64,000 nt of DNA from CAIWHR01 sp963709525 (GTDB taxonomy: Bacteria; Pseudomonadota; Gammaproteobacteria; Burkholderiales; Casimicrobiaceae): the NCBI GenBank assembly GCA_963709525.1, contig CAVPXB010000016.1:1-64000 (forward strand), written 5' to 3'. Of the stretch, positions 18,642 through 27,294 are shown piece by piece; position 1 is the stretch's first letter; each line of letters begins with the position of its first letter. Under the pieces are notes generated by a model. The model was given only the letters and a program-made list of their open reading frames with translations. It was not told the DNA's origin and searched no databases. The position numbers and the translations under genes are program-made.

Positions 18642-20475
18642 TTAGTCCCGCCTCGCTGGCAATTCGCAATGCAGCGTAGCGCCCCGGTCCGGATTGTTGG
18701 TCGCCCACAGGCGGCCGCCATGGGCCTCGACTATCGATCGGCAGATGGCCAGACCCAGGCCCAGGCCCTTCGATTTGGTGGTCATGAACGGCTCGAATAT
18801 CCGTTCGAGATCCGCCAAGGGTATTCCCGCGCCCCGATCGGCGACGGAGACCTCGACGCCGCCATGCGCGGTCGTTCGGGTTCGCACCAGCAGCCGGCAG
18901 TCCACTTCCCGGCCGTCCATGGCGTCGCATCCGTTGATCACCAAATTGAGCAACACCTGCTGCAGTTGGTTTCGATCGCCGCTCACGGCTGGCAGCGCTT
19001 CGTCGAGGTCGGTGCTGACCGCCACCTGCCGGTTCAGCAAGTCACTGCGCATCAGACGCAGCGATTCCTCGACCACGTCGTTGATGTCGAGCGGATGACG
19101 CTGCGCCTCTTCCTTCCTGAGCAGAGATCGAAGCCGCTGAATCACTGCTCCGGCGCGGTGATCGCTCTTCACGATGTCAGTGAGGATTTCAGCGAGCTTG
19201 TCGATGCGCGGCGGGCTCTGCGCGAGAAACCGCTGCGCTGCCTGCGCATTGCTCAGAATAGCCGTCAGCGGTTGGTTGAGCTCATGCGCGAGCGATCCGG
19301 ACAACTCGCCCAACATCGCGACCCGCGACAGGTGCGCGAGTTCGTCGCGCTGGCGGGCCGTGGCCCGCTCGACGCTCCGGCGCTCGGTGATGTCGACAAC
19401 CGACGCCAGTACGAACAATCCCTGCTCGGTCGGCATCGGACTGAGCGCGGCTTCCACCGGGATTTCGCCGCCGTCCTTGCGGCACGCGAACAGCTCGCGT
19501 CCGGTCCCCATCGCCCGCGCCCGCGCGTCTCTGGCGTAGGCGCTCCGCAGTCCGACGTGCTGCACGCGAAAGCGCTCCGGAATCAGCATTTCGACCGGCT
19601 TCGCGATGAGTTCCTCGCGCCGGTAGCCGAACACGGTCTCGGCCTGCGCATTCGCGAGCGTGATCATGCCCTCTGTCGTCCACCAGAAGAATCGCGCTCG
19701 GAGCCGCTTCGACGACCGCACGGAAGCGCTGCTCGCTTGCGCGGAGCTGTGCCGCAAGTTGCGCCGCAGCGGTCAGGTCCCAGACCAGCTCGTAGCCCAT
19801 CGCCAGGACGACGATGAAAAAGCCGGGCATGAGGATGGTGGGCGCGTGTACCACGCCGGTGACGACCAGAGCGGCGACGCTGGCGGCCGTCACGATGCAA
19901 AGAGCAAGACTGCCCCCGACGAGGGCCGCGCGGCGGCGCGCCACGGGCGCCACCCCTCCGCCACAGGGTGATGGAGGCATCGACGATGAACACGACGAGC
20001 AGCAAGTTGCTGAGCTGCGGGACGATCGCCCACGGATTCGGGATGCCGATGGGTCCAGCAACGACGGCGCCGCCCCAAAGCATGCAGATGGTCCAGCGCG
20101 GTGACTTCCCGAAAGTTCACGTTCACGCCCGTCAGGAAATTCAGCGCGAGGGCGACCAGCCGAATCCCGACTACTGCGTAGGCGAGCCAGAGTCGACCTG
20201 CGTCGAAATAGAGGCGCACGAACCCCACGATCGAGAGGACGAACATGGCGAGCGGCACATGCGACCAGCGTGCGTTGGCGGCGTAGGTCGGCCGGTGTCT
20301 CGGCCCGCATTCTCGCGAGCTCGAAGGCGCCGTAGGCCGCGGCCGAGGCGGCGAGCGCGAAGAACAGCAGGTGGGCGTATTGCGATCGTTGCTTCTGCCA
20401 GACGAACAGATGGACGACGCCGAGCATCAGGCTCGCCGCGATCATCATGGTCCAGGCGCTTTCGACCCAGTTCAT
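18642..20475 (-). CDS. Membrane-bound PAS histidine kinase (7-TM sensor), frame broken
   Basis: Sensor kinase of about 610 residues once three or four indels are repaired (near 20290, 20095, 19950 and 19670). The N terminus has about seven membrane segments ('MIAASLMLGVVHLFVW', 'HLLFFALAASAAAYGAFELA', 'LAMFVLSIVGFVRLYF', 'SNLLLVVFIVDASITLW', 'IVTAASVAALVVTGVV', 'GFFIVVLAMGYELVW'). This module is common in kinases of environmental proteobacteria, with an unknown ligand. A PAS domain follows ('EQRFRAVVEAAPSAILLV', 'FGYRREELIAKP'), then HisKA with the phospho-His in 'GSLAHELNQPLTAILSNAQA' and an HATPase_c domain ('QVLLNLVINGCDAM', 'VADRGAGIP', 'KGLGLGLAICRSIVEAHGG'). Start ATG at 20475. It heads the minus-strand block with its FixJ-type regulator. 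Confidence 0.85.
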
Positions 20476-20622
20476 CTCGTCACCGAAACGGAAGATGCGG
20501 CTGCCGCGCCGACGCGTTCAGCGTTTCGGCTGCGCCACTACCATGTTCGAATGCGGCCAACTCATTCGCCTACTCCCCCATGCCGGTACCCTGGAGCGGC
20601 GTTTGCGGGCAACGAGTGACTA

Positions 20623-21069
20623 TCACTTGGCGCGTACGAAATACACATCGTAGCTTTGCCTCGCGACCGCCTGGTAGTAGACGCCCTTGAGCACATCGTT
20701 TACCCGGTCATAGGTGAGCGTGTAGGTGGACCCGTTGTAGCCGCCAGCGCGCAGTTCGAGGAAGACCTTGAGTGCATCGCCGTCCTTGGAGGCCTCGGCC
20801 CTCGCGAACGGCAGCGGGTTCGGATTTGCGTAGCCGGCGTCAAGCTTGCCGCCGGCAGCAACCGCCTTGATCGCGATCACGTAACCTCCGTCGGGTCGCA
20901 CCCACCGTCCCTGCAGGATTTCGAAACCCGATGCAGGCCGCGACACCGGGGTCGCCGGTCCACCTTGCGAATCGACCGCACGCTGGGCATGCGCCAACTG
21001 CACTCCAATGCCGGGTCCGAGCACGACTATCGCCAGGACGTAGGCAACGAAACTCTTGCTTGTGCTCAA
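20623..21069 (-). CDS. Conserved secreted protein of unknown function
   Basis: A 148-residue exported protein; the start is a TTG at 21069 with GGGGAG nine bases upstream. The signal segment (FVAYVLAIVVLGPGIGVQLAHA) is followed by 'FEILQGRWVRPDGGYVIAIK', 'DAGYANPNPLPFARAEASKD' and 'STYTLTYDRVNDVLKGVYYQ', ending 'SYDVYFVRAK'. The pattern (ligand-size beta domain with 'RWVRPDGGY' and 'YDP...LxGxYYQA') occurs in small exoproteins of many proteobacteria without assigned role. Intact frame. It lies upstream of the kinase on the same strand but 147 bases away, so co-transcription is uncertain. Confidence 0.75.
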   Translation of the reverse strand: MSTSKSFVAYVLAIVVLGPGIGVQLAHAQRAVDSQGGPATPVSRPASGFEILQGRWVRPDGGYVIAIKAVAAGGKLDAGYANPNPLPFARAEASKDGDALKVFLELRAGGYNGSTYTLTYDRVNDVLKGVYYQAVARQSYDVYFVRAK

Positions 21070-21350
21070 ACCATTTCTCCCCTATCCGATCGACACCCGG
21101 CAGTCCTCGGCGCCGATTCTTCGAGGCGCGCACACAATGGTTTAACACCCTCCGTGGCCATAGCCCCTGCCGAACGGCAAAGATATCACTCTTGGTCTTG
21201 ACGCAGGTAGGGCGTTGCGGAAGCAAGGTGGCGACACAAGCAAGGGTAGAGCACCACTCCGGTTACAGCGCCATCAATTGCTGGACGACCTAACGGGGTG
21301 TGTAGAATCGGTTGATCGAGGTTTGGTCGAGGTTACGCGAAGGAGATGGA

Positions 21351-22124
21351 ATGGATCAGGTTTTCACTGATCTCCCGATTTGGGGCGTCTTTGTCGGCAC
21401 CTTGCTGCTGGTGCTTGTATCAGTAGAGGCGGGGTATCGGTGGGCCCGACAGAGGCAACATAAACAGGAACGGGAGAAGGAGGCGCCCGTGGGCGCCATG
21501 GTGGGCGCAACGATCGGTCTGCTTGCGTTTCTGCTCGCGTTTACCTTCGGCATTGCCGCCGACGCCTTTCACGCGAGGAAAGTGGCGCTAGTACAGGAGG
21601 CTAACGCCATCCGGGTGACTTATCTCCTCGCCAACACCGTACCCGAGGCGTATCGCTCCGAAATTCGAACGATCCTGCGTGAATACACCGACGAGAGGCT
21701 GCGGTGGGCCGCTGGGCAGCCGAACGCGCCCGGCGCGTCAGCCAACGACCTCATTGACCGGTTGGGGAAGGCTGCCACCGCCGTCGGTGCGCAGAATCCC
21801 GGTGGAGTTGACGTATTTTTGAGCTACGCCGGCAGAGTTATCGAGCTGCAGCAAGAGCGCCTCATGGTGCGCGAACGAAGCCGGATTCCGGGCGCCTATT
21901 GGGCAGTCCTGTTTCTCGTCGCTATCCTGGCGCTGGCTGCAGTGGGCTACCACGGAGGTGTCGCGGGAACTGACCGCAGCCCAGTCATGCTGGCCGTGGC
22001 CATTGCGTTCTCCGCCGTAATCATGGTGATTGCGGATCTGGACCGGCCCGGCCAAGGCTTCATCAATGTCAGCCAGCAACCGATGATTGACTTGCGTGAG
22101 ACATTGGTCACGTCGAAGCCCTGA
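21351..22124 (+). CDS. DUF4239/bestrophin-like membrane protein
   Basis: A 257-residue protein with two N-terminal and two C-terminal membrane segments ('WGVFVGTLLLVLVSVEAGYR', 'MVGATIGLLAFLLAFTFGIA', 'YWAVLFLVAILALAAVGYHG', 'MLAVAIAFSAVIMVIADLDR'). A soluble central region holds 'RKVALVQEANAIRVTYLLAN'. This 2+2 layout and the conserved 'QEANAI' and 'DLDRPGQG' motifs are those of the DUF4239 family, distantly related to bestrophin-type channels. The ATG at 21351 has AAGGAGATGG just upstream; the longer frame from 21312 lacks a site. Monocistronic and intact, on the plus strand between minus-strand genes. Confidence 0.85.
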   Translation: MDQVFTDLPIWGVFVGTLLLVLVSVEAGYRWARQRQHKQEREKEAPVGAMVGATIGLLAFLLAFTFGIAADAFHARKVALVQEANAIRVTYLLANTVPEAYRSEIRTILREYTDERLRWAAGQPNAPGASANDLIDRLGKAATAVGAQNPGGVDVFLSYAGRVIELQQERLMVRERSRIPGAYWAVLFLVAILALAAVGYHGGVAGTDRSPVMLAVAIAFSAVIMVIADLDRPGQGFINVSQQPMIDLRETLVTSKP

Positions 22125-22772
22125 CATCCGGCGCACCGCGCCTAGCGACACGTTCGTCAGGTAACGTCTGCTTTGCCCAATCAGGGAGTCCAGTTAGAGT
22201 CGTTCACACACTGTCACCGTCTTGAAGTGCATCCGTTCGGCTCCCGTTTTCCAGAATCACCGGCAGTCATCCGGCAATGGCCGCTTCCAACCGGTTCTTC
22301 ACTTCTCGACCAATTCGGCCAACGGCGGCTTACAAAGTGCATCGGTCACTGGGCCAGATGATCGCCCGCGGCGGGTGTGGGTCGTTCGCGCCCGTTCGAA
22401 CCGAGGCGCCGGCCGGCACCTCTACGGCCTATCGCCGACCTTCACGACTCGGTGGCGGCTGTGCGTCATTCAGCGGCCACTCGGTCGAATCGCGTCAACG
22501 CTGGCGGTCGGCCACCTGACCATTCATGCGTCAAGACATTCACGCCGGGAACGGCCGGAGTCAAGGCGGAGCAGCCATAGCTCGCGGTCGCAGGCGCGGC
22601 GATGGAATTTCCATAGCAGCCGTCAAGGATCGGCGACGCCAGCCAGCATGAGGAGTTGCTCGAACGGCCGCAGGCCAGCGAATCGTATTGACGCTATCGA
22701 GAGGCGGTCCTTCGCCTCATCAAGTCTGCAGCCGAAAAGCGGACACCCGGGCCACTGCTTCATGCGCCGAGG
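22125..22772. repeat. Intergenic region carrying dispersed repeat copy C
   Basis: About 650 bases without a supported gene. Bases 22465-22705 match copy B (9690-9913, same orientation) and copy A (6242-6460, inverted). With copy A the match extends to a GCGAATCGTAT..GCTATCGA end at 22678-22700. The 5' flank (22320-22360) matches an inverted piece at 3258-3290. The open frames crossing this region differ between copies, which argues against a coding function. Confidence 0.68.
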
Positions 22773-23450
22773 TCAGGAAACGCCCGTCCTTTCATGCCGG
22801 GCGGATCGATCGAATGCCACCCAACGGCGCGAGACTGCGAGCCCCAGCAGCGCCGCCGCGACCAGCGGCACACCCGTCGGCTCGGGCACGGCCACCGCCT
22901 CGTCGACAACATTCACCGACTGGGCGTCGGGCGCGATCAGCGCGCGCAGCTTCCAGGCTTGGCCGCCCTCGGGCTGGCGCACGATGAAGTCGACCTCGCC
23001 GTCGAGCCAGTCGACTGCCTCGACGGCGTAGTTGATATCGGCCAACGAGTAGACCAGGAGGTCGAGCGTGACGACGCCTGGGTCATGAATGTTGCCGTCG
23101 GTCCAGGGGTGCAGGTCGAAGGGCTGGGTGCCGAGCTTGAGGGAGTCGTAGCTGACGCGCAGGCCGGAGGTGAGCACGGCGCCGAGTTGGATGTCGGACG
23201 GGATTTCCGGGTACGGGAGGTACACGTTTTGAAAGTTGCCGTCGAGCGAGTTGCAGACTGGCGGGGCGCACAGGGCCGCGGCGGCGTACGATTTGTCGCC
23301 GACCAGTTCGAGCGCCGCCTGCGCGGCCGCGGCCTCGCGCACGCTCTGAACGGCCGGCAGCAGCAGCGCGAACAGAACCGACGTGGTAGCGATCACCACG
23401 AGCAACTCGATGAGCATGAAACCTCTGGAACCGCTGCGGGTGGACACCAT
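22773..23450 (-). CDS. Hybrid protein: prepilin-type N terminus plus PEP-CTERM sorting signal
   Basis: A 225-residue protein from the ATG at 23450 (AAGAGGC upstream). The N terminus is a type IV prepilin/pseudopilin signal: 'SGSRG|FMLIELLVVIATTSVL', with peptidase cleavage expected after Gly10 and Glu at +5. The long helix ('LLLPAVQSVREAAAAQAALE') resembles DUF1559-type pseudopilins. The C terminus carries a PEP-CTERM exosortase signal: 'VPEPTGVPLVAAALLGLAV' then 'SRRW', i.e. PEP motif, hydrophobic span and Arg cluster. Sixteen further residues follow, which is unusual and may reflect a downstream indel. The central 150 residues are acidic and beta-rich and unknown to me. No exosortase or pilin-assembly genes are in the window. 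Confidence 0.8.
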   Translation of the reverse strand: MVSTRSGSRGFMLIELLVVIATTSVLFALLLPAVQSVREAAAAQAALELVGDKSYAAAALCAPPVCNSLDGNFQNVYLPYPEIPSDIQLGAVLTSGLRVSYDSLKLGTQPFDLHPWTDGNIHDPGVVTLDLLVYSLADINYAVEAVDWLDGEVDFIVRQPEGGQAWKLRALIAPDAQSVNVVDEAVAVPEPTGVPLVAAALLGLAVSRRWVAFDRSARHERTGVS

Positions 23451-23690
23451 GACATTGCCTCTTTCTCTTTGACAGCGCGGAGGAGCAGGGCCTACGTCGC
23501 GGACGTCAAGGCCGAACCTCACCTGGTCCCGCTCAGTCTTGCGTGATCACACCTGCTCCGGTTTCGATAATCATTGACAATCCGACTACCGGAGATGAAG
23601 CCGTCAACGAATTGATGCATGGGCACCATCCCATCCCGCGTTCCCTCGCGCCCCGAATCGCCGACACCGAACGACGGCGCTCAATCGATT

Positions 23691-24158
23691 TCATCTGCTG
23701 GATGACGCGACCGCTTTCCTGAAGAACACTCGCGGATAGCCGTTCACAACACGTTGTTCGTATTCGACGTAGCCAATTCGTGTGTAGAGCGCGCGGTTCT
23801 CGACCATCAGTTCGTGGGTCGCCAGATAGATGGACGAATACCCGCGCCGCCGGGCCTCGGCTTCGGCAAACTCGAGCAGCTGGCGGCCAACCCCCTGGCC
23901 CTTGACCGACGGCCGGACGGCCACGTTGTCGACATAGAAACCCTCGTCCGTGACTTGCAGGACGATGGCCCCTGCCACCTTGGCGCCCGCGGTGGCGACG
24001 TGCACCATGGATCGACTGATCACGTCTGCGTAGTCCTCCAGCATCGGGCCGGGCTGCTTGCCGATCCGCTCGATGTAGTGAACGTAGGCTTCGCAGACGC
24101 ATGCCGCAACGCCCGCTGCGTCCAGCGCAGTAGCTGGTCGGACCTCCAGGAGCGCCAT
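23691..24158 (-). CDS. GNAT-family N-acetyltransferase
   Basis: A 155-residue acetyltransferase starting at the ATG at 24158 (GAGAGGC upstream). It opens 'LLEVRPATALDAAGVAACV', with the beta4 strand and acetyl-CoA pyrophosphate loop at 'FYVDNVAVRPSVKGQGVGRQLLEFAEAEA' (motif A, Q/R-x-x-G-x-G/A as KGQGVGR). Motif B follows as 'LATHELMVENRALYTRIGYVEYEQR'. The substrate is not predictable. Intact, single gene; the deleted homocysteine methyltransferase gene lies 38 bases upstream on the same strand. Confidence 0.88.
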   Translation of the reverse strand: MALLEVRPATALDAAGVAACVCEAYVHYIERIGKQPGPMLEDYADVISRSMVHVATAGAKVAGAIVLQVTDEGFYVDNVAVRPSVKGQGVGRQLLEFAEAEARRRGYSSIYLATHELMVENRALYTRIGYVEYEQRVVNGYPRVFFRKAVASSSR

Positions 24159-24196
24159 GTATGCCTCTCGCCTCTCACACCCACGAACCGCAGGGA

Positions 24197-24783
24197 TCAG
24201 GCCACTGTTCCAATCCAGGCATCGCGGATGGCCCGCAAATGCCGCAGGTCGGTTCCGCAGCAACCGCCGAGCACATTGAGTGCAGGGAGCAATGCTTTCA
24301 GCCTTCGGTAACTGTCGCCGAGCATCTCGGGGTCACCGATGTCGAGTTCAGTTGCCGCATCCAGCTCGGCGTGGCTGCACGACGATGCGTTGGCGCGAAT
24401 ACTGCGGATCCGGCGTGTCCAGGATCCGCCTTCGGCAAGGCACGCCTGGAAGTGACTCGGATGCGCTGGGCGGCGCGAAGTAGTCGGGCGGCGTATCCGC
24501 GTCGACTGCTTCGATGGCGTCCCGCAGTCGCTCTCCGCTTGGCAGACGGCCGTCGGTCTCGACGGTAAACGAGACCGAGACCGGCATGCGGGGTCTCGGC
24601 CGCCAACTCAAGGTAGAGACGGTAATAGTCGACGAGGCGTCGGCGGCCGATCGAGTCGCGCAGCAGTATGAACGCGGCGAATTGCGGCAGGTCCACCCCA
24701 TCGTGATAGATCAGCGAGGTTTCCATGCCGCCATCACTGAGGAACAAGCGGCCGTTGAGTTGAGGAAGCGTTGCGAATGACAT
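24197..24783 (-). pseudogene. Homocysteine S-methyltransferase with internal deletion
   Basis: N terminus 'LPQLNGRLFLSDGGMETSLI', 'DLPQFAAFILLRDSIGRRRL', 'LYLELAAE' is followed directly by 'MPVSVSFTVETDGRLPSGER'. It then runs through 'AHPSHFQACLAEGGSWTRRI', 'RSIRANASSCSHAELDAATE' to 'NVLGGCCGTDLRHLRAIRDA'. The CCGT motif holds the zinc-binding Cys pair of this family, which methylates homocysteine from S-methylmethionine or SAM. Normal length is about 310 residues; here roughly 95-100 residues between 'ELAAE' and 'MPVSVSF' are missing and the frame shifts there and near 24465. The upstream third Cys region is lost with the deletion, so the product would be inactive. A real deletion or an assembly collapse are both possible. 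Confidence 0.75.
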
Positions 24784-25346
24784 CAAGCACCCCTGTGGAT
24801 TCTGCTGCGTTCAATCGCCCCGATAGCCGGTCGTGTTTGCAGGATTGCGCTGCGCTTCAAACGCAGGCCCTGGCGTGGCGCAATGCGCCTATCTGTCGGG
24901 GTAGGGCGCCCAAGCCGTGTCATTGCTTGGCACTCAGGAAAGCGTATAGGCTCGATTTGCCGGGCGCGCAATACTGTTTTGGGTAGGGCTATTTGCCACG
25001 TTGCAGCGGTCGCCGTGCCTGCATCTGCCCGATTGCCGCTGATGACGTCCTCAAGCCTCTCAAGTCGAATTCAATTTCCATGCAATGAGCGCAGCATCCG
25101 CCAATGCGCCGGGGCGGCCCGGTTGCTGCAGGAAGCGGCGCCGGCTGGAGCTCGGCGCCAGCGGCCTTACATAGTGGGGGCCGCGGGTGCGATCCTTGCT
25201 TTCTGTTACAGGCATACGATCTGAGAGGCTGAGGTGCCTCGTTGCCGCAACTTGAACGGCTGCTTCAATCGATATTGAATATTTGGCCATCTAGCAATGG
25301 GCTTGGCTTGCGCCTACATTGCCAGCATCGACACACGGAGGCAGGC
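24784..25346. other. Intergenic region with a short piece of the dispersed repeat
   Basis: No gene is seen in about 560 bases. Bases 25229-25262 (GCCTCGTTGCCGCAACTTGA followed by ACGGCTGCTTC) match the distal end of repeat copy A at 6163-6203. Its immediate position upstream of the pirin gene suggests a truncated copy. Confidence 0.45.
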
Positions 25347-26210
25347 ATGAAGCAACTGACATTCATCAAGCGCAGCAACGGCAGCCACTGGGTCGGCGAC
25401 GGCTTCCCGGTGCAGAGCATCTTCTCGTACAACGATGTCGCCGGGGAGCTGTCGCCGTTCCTGCTGATGGACTATGCTGGGCCGGCGACCTTTCCGCCGA
25501 CGACGCGCAAGCTGGGCGTCGGCGAGCATCCGCACCGCGGGTTCGAGACCGTCACCATCGTCTACGAAGGCGGTGTAACCCATCGGGATTCGTCGGGCGG
25601 CGGCGGCACCATCGGTCCCGGCGACGTGCAGTGGATGACGGCGGCGGCGGGCGTGGTGCACGAGGAGTTCCACAGCGCCGACTTCGCGCGGCGTGGCGGC
25701 GTGTTCGAGATGGTCCAGCTCTGGGTCAATCTGCCCGCCAGGCACAAGATGTCCGCGCCCGGATATCAGGGGATTGCCGATGCGCAGATACCGCGCGTCG
25801 AGTTGCCCGGGGATGCCGGCACGGTTCGGGTCATCGCCGGCGGATACGACACCGCAAAGGGGGCCGCCCGCACCTTCACGCCGATGAACGTCTGGGACCT
25901 TCGATTGAAGGCCGGCCGCTCTTTGTCCTTCGAGCTTTTCGATGGTCATACCGCGGCGCTCTTCGTTCTGCACGGGGCCATCCAGATCGGCGCGCATGCT
26001 GTCCGCTCCGCGGAGCTTGCGGTTGTGGAGCGGGAAGGCACACAGCTCGCGTTCGACACGGCGGAGGATTCCGTCGTTCTGCTATTGAGCGGGCAGCCGC
26101 TCGATGAGACGATCGTCGGCTACGGCCCCTTCGTCATGAACAGCCGCGACGAAATCATGCAGGCGATGCGCGATTTCGAGAGCGGCAATTTCGGGCAGAT
26201 CGCCCGTTGA
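25347..26210 (+). CDS. Pirin-family bicupin protein
   Basis: A 287-residue pirin. The N-terminal cupin shows the iron-binding set H61 and H63 ('GEHPHRGFETVT'), H105 and E107 ('AAGVVHEEFHS'), the same residues that bind metal in human pirin and the quercetinase-like YhhW. The C-terminal cupin degenerates as usual ('FELFDGHTAALFVLHGAIQI'). The ATG at 25347 has GGAG ten bases upstream. Family members act as redox-sensitive regulators or quercetinases; the function here is open. Intact and alone on the plus strand. Confidence 0.9.
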   Translation: MKQLTFIKRSNGSHWVGDGFPVQSIFSYNDVAGELSPFLLMDYAGPATFPPTTRKLGVGEHPHRGFETVTIVYEGGVTHRDSSGGGGTIGPGDVQWMTAAAGVVHEEFHSADFARRGGVFEMVQLWVNLPARHKMSAPGYQGIADAQIPRVELPGDAGTVRVIAGGYDTAKGAARTFTPMNVWDLRLKAGRSLSFELFDGHTAALFVLHGAIQIGAHAVRSAELAVVEREGTQLAFDTAEDSVVLLLSGQPLDETIVGYGPFVMNSRDEIMQAMRDFESGNFGQIAR

Positions 26211-26312
26211 TCCGACGGCACACCCGCTGCACATTCGGAGAAGCAGACACCGCGCCGCGCCCGCAACGGGCTCTTGAATCGCCCACTTCCAGCATCGCAT
26301 CGCGCACGCGGG

Positions 26313-26753
26313 TCAGCGGACAGCTTCCCGAGGCATGACTCCGATCGTAAGACGAGAAATGCACACGAGCCGGGCGGCATCGTCGACGACCCGGATCTCC
26401 CACAGTTGTGTCGTTCGTCCGATATGCAGGGGCCTTGCGGTCCCGTGCACCCACCCCTCGCGAACGCCGCGGACGTGATTCGCATTTATCTCGATCCCGA
26501 CGGTCAGCGCTGCGCCGTCGTCGACACAGCAATGCGCGGCAGCGCTGCCTAAGGTCTCGGCGAGCAGCACCGAAGCCCCGCCGTGCAAGAGCCCGTAGGG
26601 CTGGATGGTTCGTCCATCGACGGGCATCCGGGCGCTAAGGTAATCGTCTCCGACGTCGGTGAACTCGATGCCGAGATGCTCGACGGCCGTTGCGCGGGAC
26701 ATTGCCTGGAGATCGGTAAGCGTCGGCCTTTGATGCCAGATGGCGGTTGCCAT
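26313..26753 (-). CDS. Hotdog-fold acyl-CoA thioesterase (PaaI/MenI-like)
   Basis: A 146-residue single hotdog domain. 'RMPVDGRTIQPYGLLHGGAS' followed by 'VLLAETLGSAAA' gives the conserved His-Gly-Gly with the catalytic Glu one helix turn later, as in YdiI/MenI and phenylacetyl-type thioesterases. Further on come 'VGIEINANHVRGVREGWVHG' and 'LWEIRVVDDAARLVCISRLT'. The start is the ATG at 26753 with a GAGG twelve bases upstream. Thioesterases of this group hydrolyse aromatic or menaquinone-precursor acyl-CoA esters; substrate not predictable. The egtD remnant is divergent. Confidence 0.85.
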   Translation of the reverse strand: MATAIWHQRPTLTDLQAMSRATAVEHLGIEFTDVGDDYLSARMPVDGRTIQPYGLLHGGASVLLAETLGSAAAHCCVDDGAALTVGIEINANHVRGVREGWVHGTARPLHIGRTTQLWEIRVVDDAARLVCISRLTIGVMPREAVR

Positions 26754-26806
26754 GGAATGGGTACCTCGATCGGGAAGTGTCACCGCCGTATTCTGAAGCA
26801 TCCTTG

Positions 26807-27103
26807 CGGATAGCGGGCACCGACTTCGCGGTCACCGATTGGCGGCATGTGTCGACCTTCAATGCGGTGCACAGCAGAATCGAAATGCACGTCGAGGCAC
26901 GCCACGCGATCGAATTGAATTGGCCCGGTGGCCGGCGCACCTTCATGGCAGGCGACAGGATTCACACCGAGAACTCGCACAAGTATCGGGAGGCCGATTT
27001 CGCCGCGTTGCTTGAGCGCGCCGGTTTCGCGGTCGAGGCTGCCTGGACCGACGAGCGGGAGTGGTTTGCCGTTTTTCTTGCGCGGCCCGCACGTCTCCCA
27101 TAA
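26807..27103 (+). pseudogene. EgtD-like histidine methyltransferase, C-terminal remnant
   Basis: About 98 residues matching only the C-terminal part of the SAM-dependent methyltransferase family that contains EgtD (L-histidine N-alpha-trimethylation for ergothioneine): 'FNAVHSRIEMHVEARHAIEL', 'FMAGDRIHTENSHKYREADF', 'LLERAGFAVEAAWTDEREWF'. The 'IHTENSxKY' motif is the most diagnostic. The SAM-binding N-terminal two thirds are missing; the frame opens within the start region of the divergent thioesterase gene. No start site or promoter is visible. Treated as a remnant left by a recombination event. Confidence 0.75.
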
Positions 27104-27294
27104 CGACATCCAGATCGCAACTTCTGCGCCGCCTGGCCTGCAGGGACGCCGTTGAGCGCAGACCGTGAACGTCGGCTTCTCAGCCTCTCAGACCTTCGAC
27201 AGGCGGCACGGGGGTGGTCCCGGCCATTGGACAGCGCATGGTGCGCCCCGATCCGAGGCGGTCTGCGGCGAGGCGCGACCCTGTGAGGCAGGTG

